Source: Runella slithyformis DSM 19594 (GTDB taxonomy: Bacteria > Bacteroidota > Bacteroidia > Cytophagales > Spirosomataceae). Taken from it: a stretch of DNA of 64,000 nt. The stretch lies in the NCBI RefSeq assembly GCF_000218895.1, contig NC_015704.1:29528-93527 (forward strand), in the 5' to 3' direction. Under the pieces are notes generated by a model, which saw only the letters and a list, made by a program, of their open reading frames with translations, was not told the origin of the DNA and did not search any database. Positions 28,434-37,536 of this stretch are shown here, one piece after another (within the stretch, counting starts at the first letter, position 1; each line of letters starts with the position of its first letter). The translations under genes were made by a program, and so were the position numbers.

Positions 28434-28508
28434 TTTTGTAGGTTTTGTGCCATCCTAAAATGCAAGCGTATTTTAGGATGGCGAGTTGATGTTGGTTGAA
28501 TACAAAAA

Positions 28509-28976
28509 TTAGTGTTTCATGTGGCTGCCATCGGCTTTCTTCCCCATACCGTTTTGGAAGCAGTGGATAGCGCAGGCAACACCTTTTAAGCTATCGTGTA
28601 CGTTTCCAATTACTTTTCCCTTGGCATCTACAATGTCACATGTTTCATCAGGGTTGTCTTTTATCGTGAATAGTAGCTGGCCTTGTGCGTTGTAGTATGT
28701 TTTGCCGTCTTTGCCCATTCTGCCCATTTTTTTGTTGGTCTTGGCATCTATCAAATTACCTTCACCATCCACGAAAGCAATTTTGTGGCCGTCATGGTCT
28801 TTGATGATTTGGTCTTTGGTTACCAGCCCTACACTTGTACCTTTGCTGTCCACCACCTTACCATCTTTGCCAATGCTAAAAGGATGTTTGTAATCAGATT
28901 GGGCAAAGGCAAACGATGATACAATAGACAAGAGAGCGATAAAAGCCCCGATTCGGAATAATTGGTTTGTTTTCAT
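28509..28976 (-). CDS. Secreted repeat-containing protein of unknown function
   Basis: 155 residues with a signal peptide (FIALLSIVSSFAFAQ). The mature protein is built of short Gly/Asp-rich beta-like repeats (GKDGKVVDSKGT, GEGNLIDAKTNKKMG, GKDGKTYYNAQGQ, DAKGKVIGNVHD). It ends in a Cys/His/Met segment (GVACAIHCFQNGMGKKADGSHMKH). I do not recognise a named family. The periplasmic location, His/Cys tail and position in the copper block suggest metal binding. Minus strand, between the cus genes and the DUF3347 lipoprotein gene. Confidence 0.65.
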   Translation of the reverse strand: MKTNQLFRIGAFIALLSIVSSFAFAQSDYKHPFSIGKDGKVVDSKGTSVGLVTKDQIIKDHDGHKIAFVDGEGNLIDAKTNKKMGRMGKDGKTYYNAQGQLLFTIKDNPDETCDIVDAKGKVIGNVHDSLKGVACAIHCFQNGMGKKADGSHMKH

Positions 28977-29017
28977 TTTGATTGGAATTGATTGTTAATT
29001 AAAATTTAAAAATTGGT

Positions 29018-29134
29018 TCACTTCTGGAAAGTTACGAATAGAGCCAGCCTGACTAAAATGATAATAATCATCCCCCTGAGATACTTTTTCCACTTTTGAG
29101 GGGGCTCATTTCCTGTTTGACAACATTCTTTCAT
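29018..29134 (-). CDS. 38-residue single-helix membrane peptide of the cus operon
   Basis: The ATG at 29134 starts four bases after the cusB stop and is preceded by a TAAGG-like ribosome site. The product begins MKECCQTGNEPPQKWKKYL and continues into one hydrophobic helix (GMIIIILVRLALFVTF). A CC pair at the N-terminus followed by a basic patch and one helix recalls small peptides seen after cusB-type genes in other Bacteroidota. Possibly a small pump-associated subunit or metal sensor; this is inference. A longer in-frame reading to 29230 overlaps cusB out of frame and is rejected. Confidence 0.55.
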   Translation of the reverse strand: MKECCQTGNEPPQKWKKYLRGMIIIILVRLALFVTFQK

Positions 29135-29138
29135 GGCC

Positions 29139-30347
29139 TTACATGATATGCCCCTCCATGGGATTACTGCCTTTTTTAAAAATGTATTCGCTGTTGAGCA
29201 AATACGCTCCCGACACCACAACCTTTTCACCTGCTCGCAAACCTTCGGTGATTTCAGTATAGTCTTTGTTGGTCGTGCCGACGCTCACCATGCGGCTTTC
29301 AAAAGCACCGTCAGCGTTTTCTAACCAGACCGTAACGCCGTTGGTGTCCTGAATAAGAGCGTTAGTAGGTACAGCTATGGTGTTTTTTATTTTACCTTTC
29401 AGGGTGATGTAGGCTTGCATTCCTGTCTGATACTCCCGTTTGCCATTTGGAATGTCCACCCGAATTGTGACGATTTTACTCGAAGGCATCAACTCAGGAT
29501 TGACAAAATTAACCCGCCCCTTAATGATGCGGTCAGCATAGTACGGAATCTCTACAAGAGCTTCCTTTGTTTGATTGAGAAATGGCAATTCTGTTACGTA
29601 CAATTGTGCCTCTGCCCAAAGTGTACTGAGGTCAGAGAGTTTCAAGACTGTACTGCCTTCGCTCAGGTAGGAACCTTCCTCTGCAAGAACTTCACTCACT
29701 ACACCTGCGTATTGACTATTGACGGTCAGCTTGTTGTTGGGTTGTTCTGACTTCTCTAATTCAGCAATTTGGGCATCGGTCATTCCCCAGAGCATCAATT
29801 TATTCTTGGCAGCCTCGACCAACTGTTTAAAATTGATGTCTGTATCTTTCAGCACTTTTTGTTTCTGCGAAGCAATCAAGAAATCCCGCTGCGAAGCCGA
29901 GAGTTCTTCGCTGTATATCTCATAAATAGGCTGTCCCACTCGCACAAATTCGCCTACGTTGCGTACCAATAGCCTTTCAATGCGTCCAGGTATCCGAGCC
30001 GTAACGGTGGAGAGTTTGTCTTTGTTTTCGGTGAGCATGGCCGCCAGCGTAATTTCTTCACCGAGTGGCCGAAGGGCTACCGTTTCTACCTGTACGTTTG
30101 CCAGTTGTTTTTGCTGGTCGCTTAGTTTTAAGCCCTGATTTTTCATGTTGGGGTCAATGACAATTTTGGTCAAAGCCATCTTGCAAATCGGGCAGGTACC
30201 AGGCTTTTTTTCCATCACCTGTGGATCCATTGAGCAGGTATAAAACACATTGTCGGCTACTTTTTCAGTGCTTTTTGGCTTGCAAGATTCCCAAAGTACC
30301 GTTAGACCCATTAAACCTGCGGTATTGATAAATGCTCGTCTTTTCAT
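29139..30347 (-). CDS. cusB: RND efflux adaptor CusB-like with one heavy-metal-binding module
   Basis: A 402-residue periplasmic adaptor. The N-terminus has a signal ending near TVLWESCKP (lipobox-like Cys). A heavy-metal-binding module follows (YTCSMDPQVMEKKPGTCPIC with KMALTKI, about residues 35-65), then the membrane-fusion core: ARIPGRIERLLVRNVGEFV, a helical hairpin, and the second lipoyl half YAGVVSEVLAEEGSYL. It overlaps the upstream adaptor gene by four bases (ATGA), so two adaptor proteins are made together. It should link CusA to the outer-membrane channel and may take metal from periplasmic donors. Confidence 0.92.
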   Translation of the reverse strand: MKRRAFINTAGLMGLTVLWESCKPKSTEKVADNVFYTCSMDPQVMEKKPGTCPICKMALTKIVIDPNMKNQGLKLSDQQKQLANVQVETVALRPLGEEITLAAMLTENKDKLSTVTARIPGRIERLLVRNVGEFVRVGQPIYEIYSEELSASQRDFLIASQKQKVLKDTDINFKQLVEAAKNKLMLWGMTDAQIAELEKSEQPNNKLTVNSQYAGVVSEVLAEEGSYLSEGSTVLKLSDLSTLWAEAQLYVTELPFLNQTKEALVEIPYYADRIIKGRVNFVNPELMPSSKIVTIRVDIPNGKREYQTGMQAYITLKGKIKNTIAVPTNALIQDTNGVTVWLENADGAFESRMVSVGTTNKDYTEITEGLRAGEKVVVSGAYLLNSEYIFKKGSNPMEGHIM

Positions 30348-31951
30348 CGCATTGAGAGTTCGTTAGATTTTACAAAACTTTCGCTGTCCATGAGGAATTG
30401 TGCGTTTTCGGCAATCGTTTCTTGACTCGAAAGGCCAGATAGTATCTGAATCCAGCCACCTTGTTGTAGTCCTGTTTTGACCGTACGGGAGCGGAACGCT
30501 CCCCTTTCCTGCACAAATGCGGTTTTGGTTCTGCCCATATCAAGTAAGGCGGTCGTCGGCACCCACAAAGCTTCCTGACTGCCGGCATTGATAGATGCTT
30601 TGACCAATGAACCAATTTTCAATTTGCCATTTGGATTGCTCAGATATACCCTTGCCTGTGGGTTGCGATTGTTGACCGAAATCATGGGTTCGAGGTAGTT
30701 TACTTTGCCGAAAAGTTGGGTTTCTTCGTTGTTTTCCAACATAATCATCACCGACTGCCCTACTTTTACTTTGGGTACATCAGTTGGGTAAAATTCAAGC
30801 ATTGCCCAGACCGTACCCGTGCTTTGCACATCGAATAAACGTTGTCCTTTTTGCACATACATTCCTTCTTTGAGGGTCAATTCACCGTTTTGAGCGGCAG
30901 GTGGCGGCGCAATTGACGAACTGGTCTTTGAACTGCCCATCCCGCTGCTCATACTGCCGCTTCCACCCGAAGGTAAAGACATTGGCGCAGCCCCTCCAAC
31001 ACCACGCTCGACAATCACACCACTATACGGGCTGTAAATGCTCAATTGCATCGTTGGTTTTTTGCTTTGTTCAACAGTCTTGATTTGCTCAGAAGTTAAG
31101 CCCAACAGCGATAATCGTTGCCTGGTACTTTCTATTAAGGTCTGATTATCAGCATCGTTTTGTAAAAGAAAAATTAAGTTTTGTTGTGATGTTACAATTT
31201 CGGGACTGTAAATGTCCATGATTTTCTGTCCCTTGCTCACCGCTTGGAACGGATACCGCACGTACAGTCGCTCTATTCGACCGCCAAAGCGAGTGGCAAT
31301 GCTGTTTAAAGCCCGTGCATCATAACTCAAAAAGCCGAAGGCATTGACCACCATTTTTTGAGAGCGTTGCTCAGGTTGGGTAGTTTTTACGCCACTCAAT
31401 ACATACTCATAAGTAGGCTTCACCAGAATCGCTAAACTGTCATTGGACGAAAGTGCTTCGGTAGCACCTCCTTTTTTTACTAAGTCCATCCCACAAATTG
31501 GGCAAGAACCTGCTTTGTCTTTCTGAATTTGAGGGTGCATAGGGCAAGTATAAACGGCTTTTTCAGCCGAGACAGCTTCTTTTTTTTCGACTAAATCCAT
31601 ACCACAAACAGGACAGGACCCAGGCTTATCGTAGGTTTTCTCGCCCTCACATTTCATGGTACAGTAGTATTGCTTGCCCGCTTTTTTCATTTGCCCCATC
31701 ATGACCGTTGCTGTATCGCCGTGGGCTTGGTGGTTAGGCACTTTTACCAAATCCATACCGCAAACAGGACAGGATTCTGGTTTGTCGTAGGTTTTGTTGC
31801 CTTCGCATTTCATGGGGCAGGCATACACATCTTTTGGTTTGTCTTCGCCTTTTTGGAAATATTGGTTGATATATTGACAACCCGATAAACCAACGAACAA
31901 GACAAAAACAAGCCAAACGAGGCGGTTATCTTTTTTCCAATTCTTTTTCAT
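30344..31951 (-). CDS. RND efflux adaptor CusB-like with three heavy-metal-binding modules
   Basis: A 535-residue lipoprotein adaptor (lipobox LSGC, Cys near residue 25). Three tandem heavy-metal-binding modules (about residues 43-71, 94-122 and 134-160) carry CPMKC/CPVCGMDL, CTMKC/CPVCGMDL and CPMHP/CPICGMDL pairs. The membrane-fusion core follows (TRFGGRIERLYVRYPFQAV). A Gly/Ser/Met-rich insertion (SGGSGSMSSGMGSS, about residues 335-360) interrupts the second lipoyl half. It overlaps the TolC gene by 26 bases and the second adaptor gene by four. It is longer than typical CusB (about 400) because of the modules and loop. Confidence 0.9.
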   Translation of the reverse strand: MKKNWKKDNRLVWLVFVLFVGLSGCQYINQYFQKGEDKPKDVYACPMKCEGNKTYDKPESCPVCGMDLVKVPNHQAHGDTATVMMGQMKKAGKQYYCTMKCEGEKTYDKPGSCPVCGMDLVEKKEAVSAEKAVYTCPMHPQIQKDKAGSCPICGMDLVKKGGATEALSSNDSLAILVKPTYEYVLSGVKTTQPEQRSQKMVVNAFGFLSYDARALNSIATRFGGRIERLYVRYPFQAVSKGQKIMDIYSPEIVTSQQNLIFLLQNDADNQTLIESTRQRLSLLGLTSEQIKTVEQSKKPTMQLSIYSPYSGVIVERGVGGAAPMSLPSGGSGSMSSGMGSSKTSSSIAPPPAAQNGELTLKEGMYVQKGQRLFDVQSTGTVWAMLEFYPTDVPKVKVGQSVMIMLENNEETQLFGKVNYLEPMISVNNRNPQARVYLSNPNGKLKIGSLVKASINAGSQEALWVPTTALLDMGRTKTAFVQERGAFRSRTVKTGLQQGGWIQILSGLSSQETIAENAQFLMDSESFVKSNELSMR

Positions 31952-33206
31952 ATTCTACCTGTGCTTGCAGTAGTTGTTGTAATAAATCTAACTGGTTCAT
32001 ACGAGCCATTTTGAGCTCCATCCACGCATCAAGTACCATGAACAATTCGTCGGTGTTCTGCTCATAAGCCAACAAGGTGCTTTGATAGCGTTTCCGAAGG
32101 GCAGGGAACTGCTCGTTTTCGTACTGCTTAATTTGAGCTTGATACGACTGCATCATTACCTGACGGTCGGCCAAATTTCCTAAAATCTGATTAGTCAAAC
32201 CCTCTCGCTGTTTATTGTAGGCTTGTCGTTGATAATCAAGCCCTTTGATATTGGCTTTAATTTGTCGGCTGGACCATTTGGCAAAGGGAATCGTGACCAT
32301 GCCCATGAGCGTAAACTGCCATTGGTTGCCAAAAGCGAACATGTGGCCGTACTGTACGCCAAACATGGGTTTGAGTTTCTGAAATTCCACTTCCTGTTTG
32401 TAACGGGAAATGGTCAGGCTTTGGTCAATCACTTTTAAATCACTGCGGTTTATTACAGCAGTGGTATCTAAATTTAACGGAGTGTTTGGATACAGATAAG
32501 CCAAAGAAAGCGTGTCAATCTGGAAATCAACGGCTCGGTCTTGCAGCATGAGCGTATTGAGCATTACTTTTTGCTGACGAATGTCACCGTCGAACATCAG
32601 GTTCATGCGATCTAAATCTAAGAGTGCGGCTTTGGCTTTGTAGATGCTGCTTAATTTTTCTTGGTTGTATTTGTACCGAACCTCTGCTGACTCAATCATG
32701 TATTTGAGTAGATTTTGACTTTCTTTTAACACATTTTTCTTCTTCTCCAACACTAACCAACGGTAATAGGCGATTTTAGCTTCGGCGAAAAGCATATTTC
32801 GCATTACGCCTTTTTGGGCAGTTTCCATGCCCGACATAGATTTCATGTAGCGTTCTTCGGCATCCAGCATTTTACGATTGGGTATCATCTGTTCGCCTTG
32901 AACCATAAATGACCCCATGCCCTGATTCATGCCTTCGTGGTATAATGCACCCGCCCGACTCCACATCATATAGTTGTACGGGGTCATAAAGAATCCCGCA
33001 CCAAATTTGGGGGCTTCCCAGTTTCGAGCACCTTCGGCATAAGCATCCAGTTCTTTTACTTTGGCATCCATCATTTTCAAATCAGGGTGGGTTTCCTCAA
33101 TTCGATTGAGTATCCCGCTCAAATTTAGTTTTTGTTGTGCTTCGCAAACAATAGCATAGAGCAATAGCCCTACTGCTAACCATGGCTTTTTACTCTTTAA
33201 CATCAT
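31926..33206 (-). CDS. cusC: TolC-family outer-membrane efflux protein
   Basis: 426 residues from the ATG at 33206; a TTG three codons earlier is less likely. The signal peptide LAVGLLLYAIVCEAQ is followed by the OEP fold (LNLSGILNRIEETHPDLKMM). Long amphipathic helices occur in two halves, and the methionine-rich stretch MMWSRAGALYHEGMNQGMGS near residues 75-95 may bind Cu(I). The last helices end VEYEKELEKR. It is the outer-membrane channel of the cus system, overlapping cusA's 3' part by 17 bases and the first adaptor gene by 26. Confidence 0.88.
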   Translation of the reverse strand: MMLKSKKPWLAVGLLLYAIVCEAQQKLNLSGILNRIEETHPDLKMMDAKVKELDAYAEGARNWEAPKFGAGFFMTPYNYMMWSRAGALYHEGMNQGMGSFMVQGEQMIPNRKMLDAEERYMKSMSGMETAQKGVMRNMLFAEAKIAYYRWLVLEKKKNVLKESQNLLKYMIESAEVRYKYNQEKLSSIYKAKAALLDLDRMNLMFDGDIRQQKVMLNTLMLQDRAVDFQIDTLSLAYLYPNTPLNLDTTAVINRSDLKVIDQSLTISRYKQEVEFQKLKPMFGVQYGHMFAFGNQWQFTLMGMVTIPFAKWSSRQIKANIKGLDYQRQAYNKQREGLTNQILGNLADRQVMMQSYQAQIKQYENEQFPALRKRYQSTLLAYEQNTDELFMVLDAWMELKMARMNQLDLLQQLLQAQVEYEKELEKR

Positions 33207-35124
33207 AAAGTTCAATTTTTCCGTAGCGTTTTAGCTCCCATTCTTTGGTCATCTCAAACACAACAGGTGTAACCAATAGCACATAAATTGTAGAAGTAAT
33301 TGTACCGCCAATGAGCGGAATCGTAATAGGGAGCATCACATCTGAACCTACGCCAGTTGCCCACAGAATCGGAATTAGACCAAACAAAGAAACGGACACG
33401 GTCATGAGTTTGGGGCGAAGTCGTTGGGCTGCTCCCCTAATCACATATTCTCGAATATCTGCATTGGTGATGGTGTCTTTTGAATTACCCTTGGCAAGCA
33501 CCAAATTTTGCATAGCTTCATTGAGGTAAATCGTCATAAGCATAGCGGTTTCGATAGCCATACCGAACAGAGCAATGAAACCCACTGCCACCGCCACCGA
33601 AAGATTGACCCCGTAGAAATACACCATATATACCCCGCCAATGAGGGCAAATGGTACGGTAATCATGGTAATTAGTGCCTCTTTCATGGAGTTGTAAGTG
33701 AAATACAACACAAAGAAGATAATGACCAGCACGATGGGTAGGATGATTTTGAGGGTACGATTGGCACGAATCTGGTTTTCCCACTGCCCACTCCACTCAA
33801 TAAAATAACCTTTTGGCAGTTTTTTTACCGAAGACTCCAATTTCTTCATCGCTTCCTCCACAGTACTTCCTAAATCTCGGTCTCTGACATTGAAAAGTAC
33901 AGTACCCCGAAGCATGGCATTTTCTGAGTTAATCATAGGTGGCCCTTCTGAAATTTTCACTTCGGCAATGGCATCCAAGGGAATTGGACCATAGCTTGCG
34001 GTTTGAACCTGCATTCGTTTTAGAGCCTGAATATTGTTTCGGAAGTCTTGGGCAAAACGGGCATTGACTGTAAAACGTTGACGACCTTCTACGGTAGTAG
34101 TCAGAATCATACCTCCCAAGGCACTTTCTACAATCATGTTTACGTCGTCAACACTCAATCCATAACGCCCGATTTCCTCCTTTTTGACTATTATATCAAT
34201 GTATTTACCACCTGTAATGGGTTCAACATATAAGTCTTTTATCCCGTCAATGCCATCCAGTTGCTTTTTGAGCATCTGCGAAACTCGATTGATTGAATCT
34301 AAACTTTGCCCGTACACCTTCAAACCCACATCGGTGCGAATTCCCGTCGAAAGCATATTGATACGGTTGATGATGGGCTGCGTCCAGCCATTGGTTACGC
34401 CAGGAATTTGCAGTTTAGCATTAAGTTCGTTGATAATATCATCCTTAGTTTTTCCTTTACGCCATTCATTTTTTGGTTTGAGCAGCACTATCGTTTCCAG
34501 CATACTGATAGGTGAATTGTCGGTAGCGGTGTTGGCTCGACCTGCCTTTCCCATAACGTGGCTTACTTCGGGCACGGTTTTCATCAATTTATCTTGGACT
34601 TGCAGCAAGCGTTTTACTTCTGAATTGGATACGTCTGGGAGAGTGACGGGCATAAATAGCAGCGAACCTTCGTCGAGCGGTGGCATAAATTCCGTTCCTA
34701 AATTTAACATCATTGGAATGCTAACTATCAATGCCAGTAGGTTAATACTAATGGTGGTTTTACGATACTTTAAGCACCATTTTAGAATAGGGGTATAGAT
34801 TTTTTCGAGGAATCGGTTGATTGGATTGGCACTTTCGGGCTTCAATTTCCCCCGAAGTAGTAGAACAATTAGTATAGGCGTTAGGGTAATTGCCAAAAAC
34901 GCATCAACGAGCAGGATAAATGTCTTAGTCCAAGCCAAAGGAGAAAACAGTTTGCCTTCCATACCCGTCAGCAAAAAGACGGGCAAGAAAGAAGCAATCG
35001 TCACAATCGTCGAAAAAAATACCCCGGGGCCTACCTGTTTCGATGATTTTTCGATAATCTCCGAGCGTTCATCGGGAGTAAGTGGGTCTTTTGAGACTCG
35101 AAATTTAATTTTAAACCAACTCAT
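33190..35124 (-). CDS. cusA: CusA heavy-metal RND pump, C-terminal part (out of frame with N-part)
   Basis: 644 residues covering the region from the loop after helix 4 to the end. It begins MSWFKIKFRVSKDPLTPDER, then matches CusA from EIIEKSSKQVGPGVFFSTI onward, with TEFMPPLDEGSLLFMPVTLP and the second set of membrane helices. The ATG overlaps the N-part stop as ATGA, so re-initiation is possible. The N-part and C-part together equal a normal CusA (1072 residues). An A7 tract just before the junction offers frameshifting as an alternative. Substrate Cu/Ag by context. Confidence 0.85.
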   Translation of the reverse strand: MSWFKIKFRVSKDPLTPDERSEIIEKSSKQVGPGVFFSTIVTIASFLPVFLLTGMEGKLFSPLAWTKTFILLVDAFLAITLTPILIVLLLRGKLKPESANPINRFLEKIYTPILKWCLKYRKTTISINLLALIVSIPMMLNLGTEFMPPLDEGSLLFMPVTLPDVSNSEVKRLLQVQDKLMKTVPEVSHVMGKAGRANTATDNSPISMLETIVLLKPKNEWRKGKTKDDIINELNAKLQIPGVTNGWTQPIINRINMLSTGIRTDVGLKVYGQSLDSINRVSQMLKKQLDGIDGIKDLYVEPITGGKYIDIIVKKEEIGRYGLSVDDVNMIVESALGGMILTTTVEGRQRFTVNARFAQDFRNNIQALKRMQVQTASYGPIPLDAIAEVKISEGPPMINSENAMLRGTVLFNVRDRDLGSTVEEAMKKLESSVKKLPKGYFIEWSGQWENQIRANRTLKIILPIVLVIIFFVLYFTYNSMKEALITMITVPFALIGGVYMVYFYGVNLSVAVAVGFIALFGMAIETAMLMTIYLNEAMQNLVLAKGNSKDTITNADIREYVIRGAAQRLRPKLMTVSVSLFGLIPILWATGVGSDVMLPITIPLIGGTITSTIYVLLVTPVVFEMTKEWELKRYGKIELYDVKE

Positions 35125-36407
35125 ATACTTTGATTTTTTTCTTTATCCAATTGGGCTTCTGAAAGATGCCTATACGCATTTTCAACCATCACGATGCCGT
35201 CATCTACCACCACGCCAATAGCCAAAGCAATACCCGTTAACGACATGATGTTTGAAGAAATACCAAAGGCATTGAGCAGAATAAAGCCAATAGCCACTGA
35301 AATCGGTAACTGTATCAGAATGATTAAGGCACTGCGCCAGTGCAGTAAAAAGATGAGAACTACAATCGAAACAGTTATCATTTCTTCAATCAAGGTTCCT
35401 TTTACTGACTCTACTGCCGCTTCAATCAGCTCGCTACGGTCATAGGAAACCTTAAATTTGACGTTTGGCGGAAGCCCTTTTTCGACTTCCTTCATCTTGA
35501 TTTTTACATCCTTGATAACAGCATCAGCATTTTCACCGTAACGCATCACCACGATACCACCCACTACTTCGCCTTCACCATTTACATCGAAAATGCCCAA
35601 ACGGAGCTCTCCACCCATTTGAACGGTTGCTACATCTCTTACCCTCACAGGAACGGAGCCATAATTTCCTACGGGTATATCTTCAATGTCTTTGACGTTT
35701 TTGATGTAACCCAATCCCCGCACGATGTAGGCCATGTCTGACATTTCAAATTTTCGACCGCCCACATCATTATTATTCTTACGAATGGAATTCAACACAT
35801 CCATCAGCGGGACATTAAAGTAATTAAGCTTGTAGGGGTCAATGTTGATTTGATACTGTTTGCCAAAGCCGCCGAAAGAAGCCACTTCACTAACCCCTTT
35901 TACGGTTTGTAAGGCAAATTTGACATACCAATCCTGTAAGGCTCGTTGCTCCCCTAAGTCCATACCCGGGGCTTCGAGGTGATACCAAAAAATGTGTCCT
36001 ACACCTGTACCATCGGGGCCTAATGAAGGCGTTACTCCCTGTGGAAGTAATCGTTGGGCATAATTGAGTCGTTCCATCACTCGTGTTCTGGCCCAATAGA
36101 CATCTACATTGTCCTCAAAAATGACGTAAACAAAGCTCATCCCGAACATAGAAGTACCCCGTACATTTTTGATGTTGGGTATTCCTTGTAAGTTTGAAAC
36201 CAATGGATAAGTAATTTGGTCTTCAATGAGTTGAGGACTACGACCCATCCACTCAGTGAAAACAATGACCTGATTTTCGGAAAGATCAGGGATAGCATCA
36301 ATAGGGTTGGTTCGGACAGAATATACACCCCAACCGAACAAGCCCAACGCCAGCACTATCACAATCAGTTTGTTGTGGAGGGCAAAATGGATGAGTTTTT
36401 CTACCAT
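35121..36407 (-). CDS. cusA: CusA heavy-metal RND pump, N-terminal part
   Basis: 428 residues with the start and first half of a CusA/CzcA pump: MVEKLIHFALHNKLIVIVLA, GWGVYSVRTNPIDAIPDLSE, the porter domains and helix 4 with ALAIGVVVDDGIVMVENAYR, which holds the proton-relay aspartates. It stops after DKEKNQSI in the cytoplasmic loop, where the intact family would continue. The break follows a run of seven A residues (minus strand). The split leaves helices and porter halves on separate chains, which might still assemble. It is 31 bp downstream of the BNR-repeat gene. Confidence 0.85.
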   Translation of the reverse strand: MVEKLIHFALHNKLIVIVLALGLFGWGVYSVRTNPIDAIPDLSENQVIVFTEWMGRSPQLIEDQITYPLVSNLQGIPNIKNVRGTSMFGMSFVYVIFEDNVDVYWARTRVMERLNYAQRLLPQGVTPSLGPDGTGVGHIFWYHLEAPGMDLGEQRALQDWYVKFALQTVKGVSEVASFGGFGKQYQINIDPYKLNYFNVPLMDVLNSIRKNNNDVGGRKFEMSDMAYIVRGLGYIKNVKDIEDIPVGNYGSVPVRVRDVATVQMGGELRLGIFDVNGEGEVVGGIVVMRYGENADAVIKDVKIKMKEVEKGLPPNVKFKVSYDRSELIEAAVESVKGTLIEEMITVSIVVLIFLLHWRSALIILIQLPISVAIGFILLNAFGISSNIMSLTGIALAIGVVVDDGIVMVENAYRHLSEAQLDKEKNQSI

Positions 36408-36438
36408 ACTATTTTATTCAATTTGTTCGTCTTAGCTT

Positions 36439-37488
36439 CTATTTTCCAGTTAAAACCATTCCTTTGATGATGCCATTATCTTCCCATACGCAGAAAGCTT
36501 GTTGCTCATTGAGCATTGCCAATCTTGGAAATCTACCTGTGCCTAAACTCGTCGGTTCTTTTTGCCCATTCTGACTTAGCCAAATTTGACCTTGATTTTG
36601 CCATGCGATAAACGTGTTTTGGTTACCAGTCGCAATAGAAGCATTGCGACCTTGTGCGAGGAGTTGTTCGGGTTCACCCAGCTTTGCAGTGAATAACTGA
36701 TTTTCTCGCCGCCATACCGAGGTTAATAAGCTATTTGTATTCAAGCTGATTCCTCCACCGTCCATGGGGCAGGCGTTCAGTTTCCATGTTCCATTTCCCA
36801 TTTTTACGGCGGGTTGAAAGGTGTTTCCTCCATCTTTTGAAGTCGTTACATACATATCTCGTGAACCACTAATCCAGTTTCTGAACATCACAACTACCTG
36901 TTTGTCTTTCATAAGAATGGATGGCTGACAACACTCACAGACTGTCGAATCGGGTGAACGATAGATGAGTTTATTCTTACCCCACGTTTGACCACCATCA
37001 TTAGAAATTGCTCCAAAAATCTTGTTTTTCTTATCGCCTCTCAGGTCAAGCCAAACCACAAAAAAAGTCCCCTTACCATCGCTCGCTAAGGCATTGAAAC
37101 CTTCTTTGGCGATTTCTGGTACATCATTGATAATAAGGTGGTTTTGCCACTTGCCCGTTTTACGATTAAGCAGATAGGCATACAAATCGCCCTTCTTGTC
37201 TATGGCAGTAATCACAGTGGAAAGACGAGAAGAGGCAATTTGTGGCCCTCTTGACACGCCCAAATGCAATCCTTGCAAACTATCAACCAAAACAGGCGAA
37301 GTAAAAGACTGACCTTTATCTTGTGAATAAGCGTAATAAAACGCATTACCCTTACCGAATACCATTTCTATGGATTCGTTTTCACCTACATAAATGGCAG
37401 GTTGAATGCCTTTGGTGGAGAATAAGGCTTGTTGCCCACGGGCGACCGTAGTGACAATGACAAGTATTATAATTATTCTACTAAGCAT
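36439..37488 (-). CDS. Secreted BNR-repeat (sialidase-like) beta-propeller with Cys cluster
   Basis: 349 residues with a signal peptide (IIIILVIVTTVARGQ). Asp-box/BNR motifs appear as SQDKGQSFTSP, SNDGGQTWGKN and SKDGGNTFQPA, giving a six-bladed-propeller-like fold. It lacks evident catalytic sialidase residues such as the Arg triad with a FRIP motif. Instead it has a cysteine cluster VCECCQPS near residue 183 and NACPMDGGG near residue 240, both suited to Cu binding. It sits between the multicopper oxidase and cusA, so a periplasmic copper-binding role is likelier than glycan cleavage. Confidence 0.72.
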   Translation of the reverse strand: MLSRIIIILVIVTTVARGQQALFSTKGIQPAIYVGENESIEMVFGKGNAFYYAYSQDKGQSFTSPVLVDSLQGLHLGVSRGPQIASSRLSTVITAIDKKGDLYAYLLNRKTGKWQNHLIINDVPEIAKEGFNALASDGKGTFFVVWLDLRGDKKNKIFGAISNDGGQTWGKNKLIYRSPDSTVCECCQPSILMKDKQVVVMFRNWISGSRDMYVTTSKDGGNTFQPAVKMGNGTWKLNACPMDGGGISLNTNSLLTSVWRRENQLFTAKLGEPEQLLAQGRNASIATGNQNTFIAWQNQGQIWLSQNGQKEPTSLGTGRFPRLAMLNEQQAFCVWEDNGIIKGMVLTGK

Positions 37489-37536
37489 CGTATTGAATGG
37501 TTAATTAAAGCACTAAATTAAATGTATGTAAGGGGG

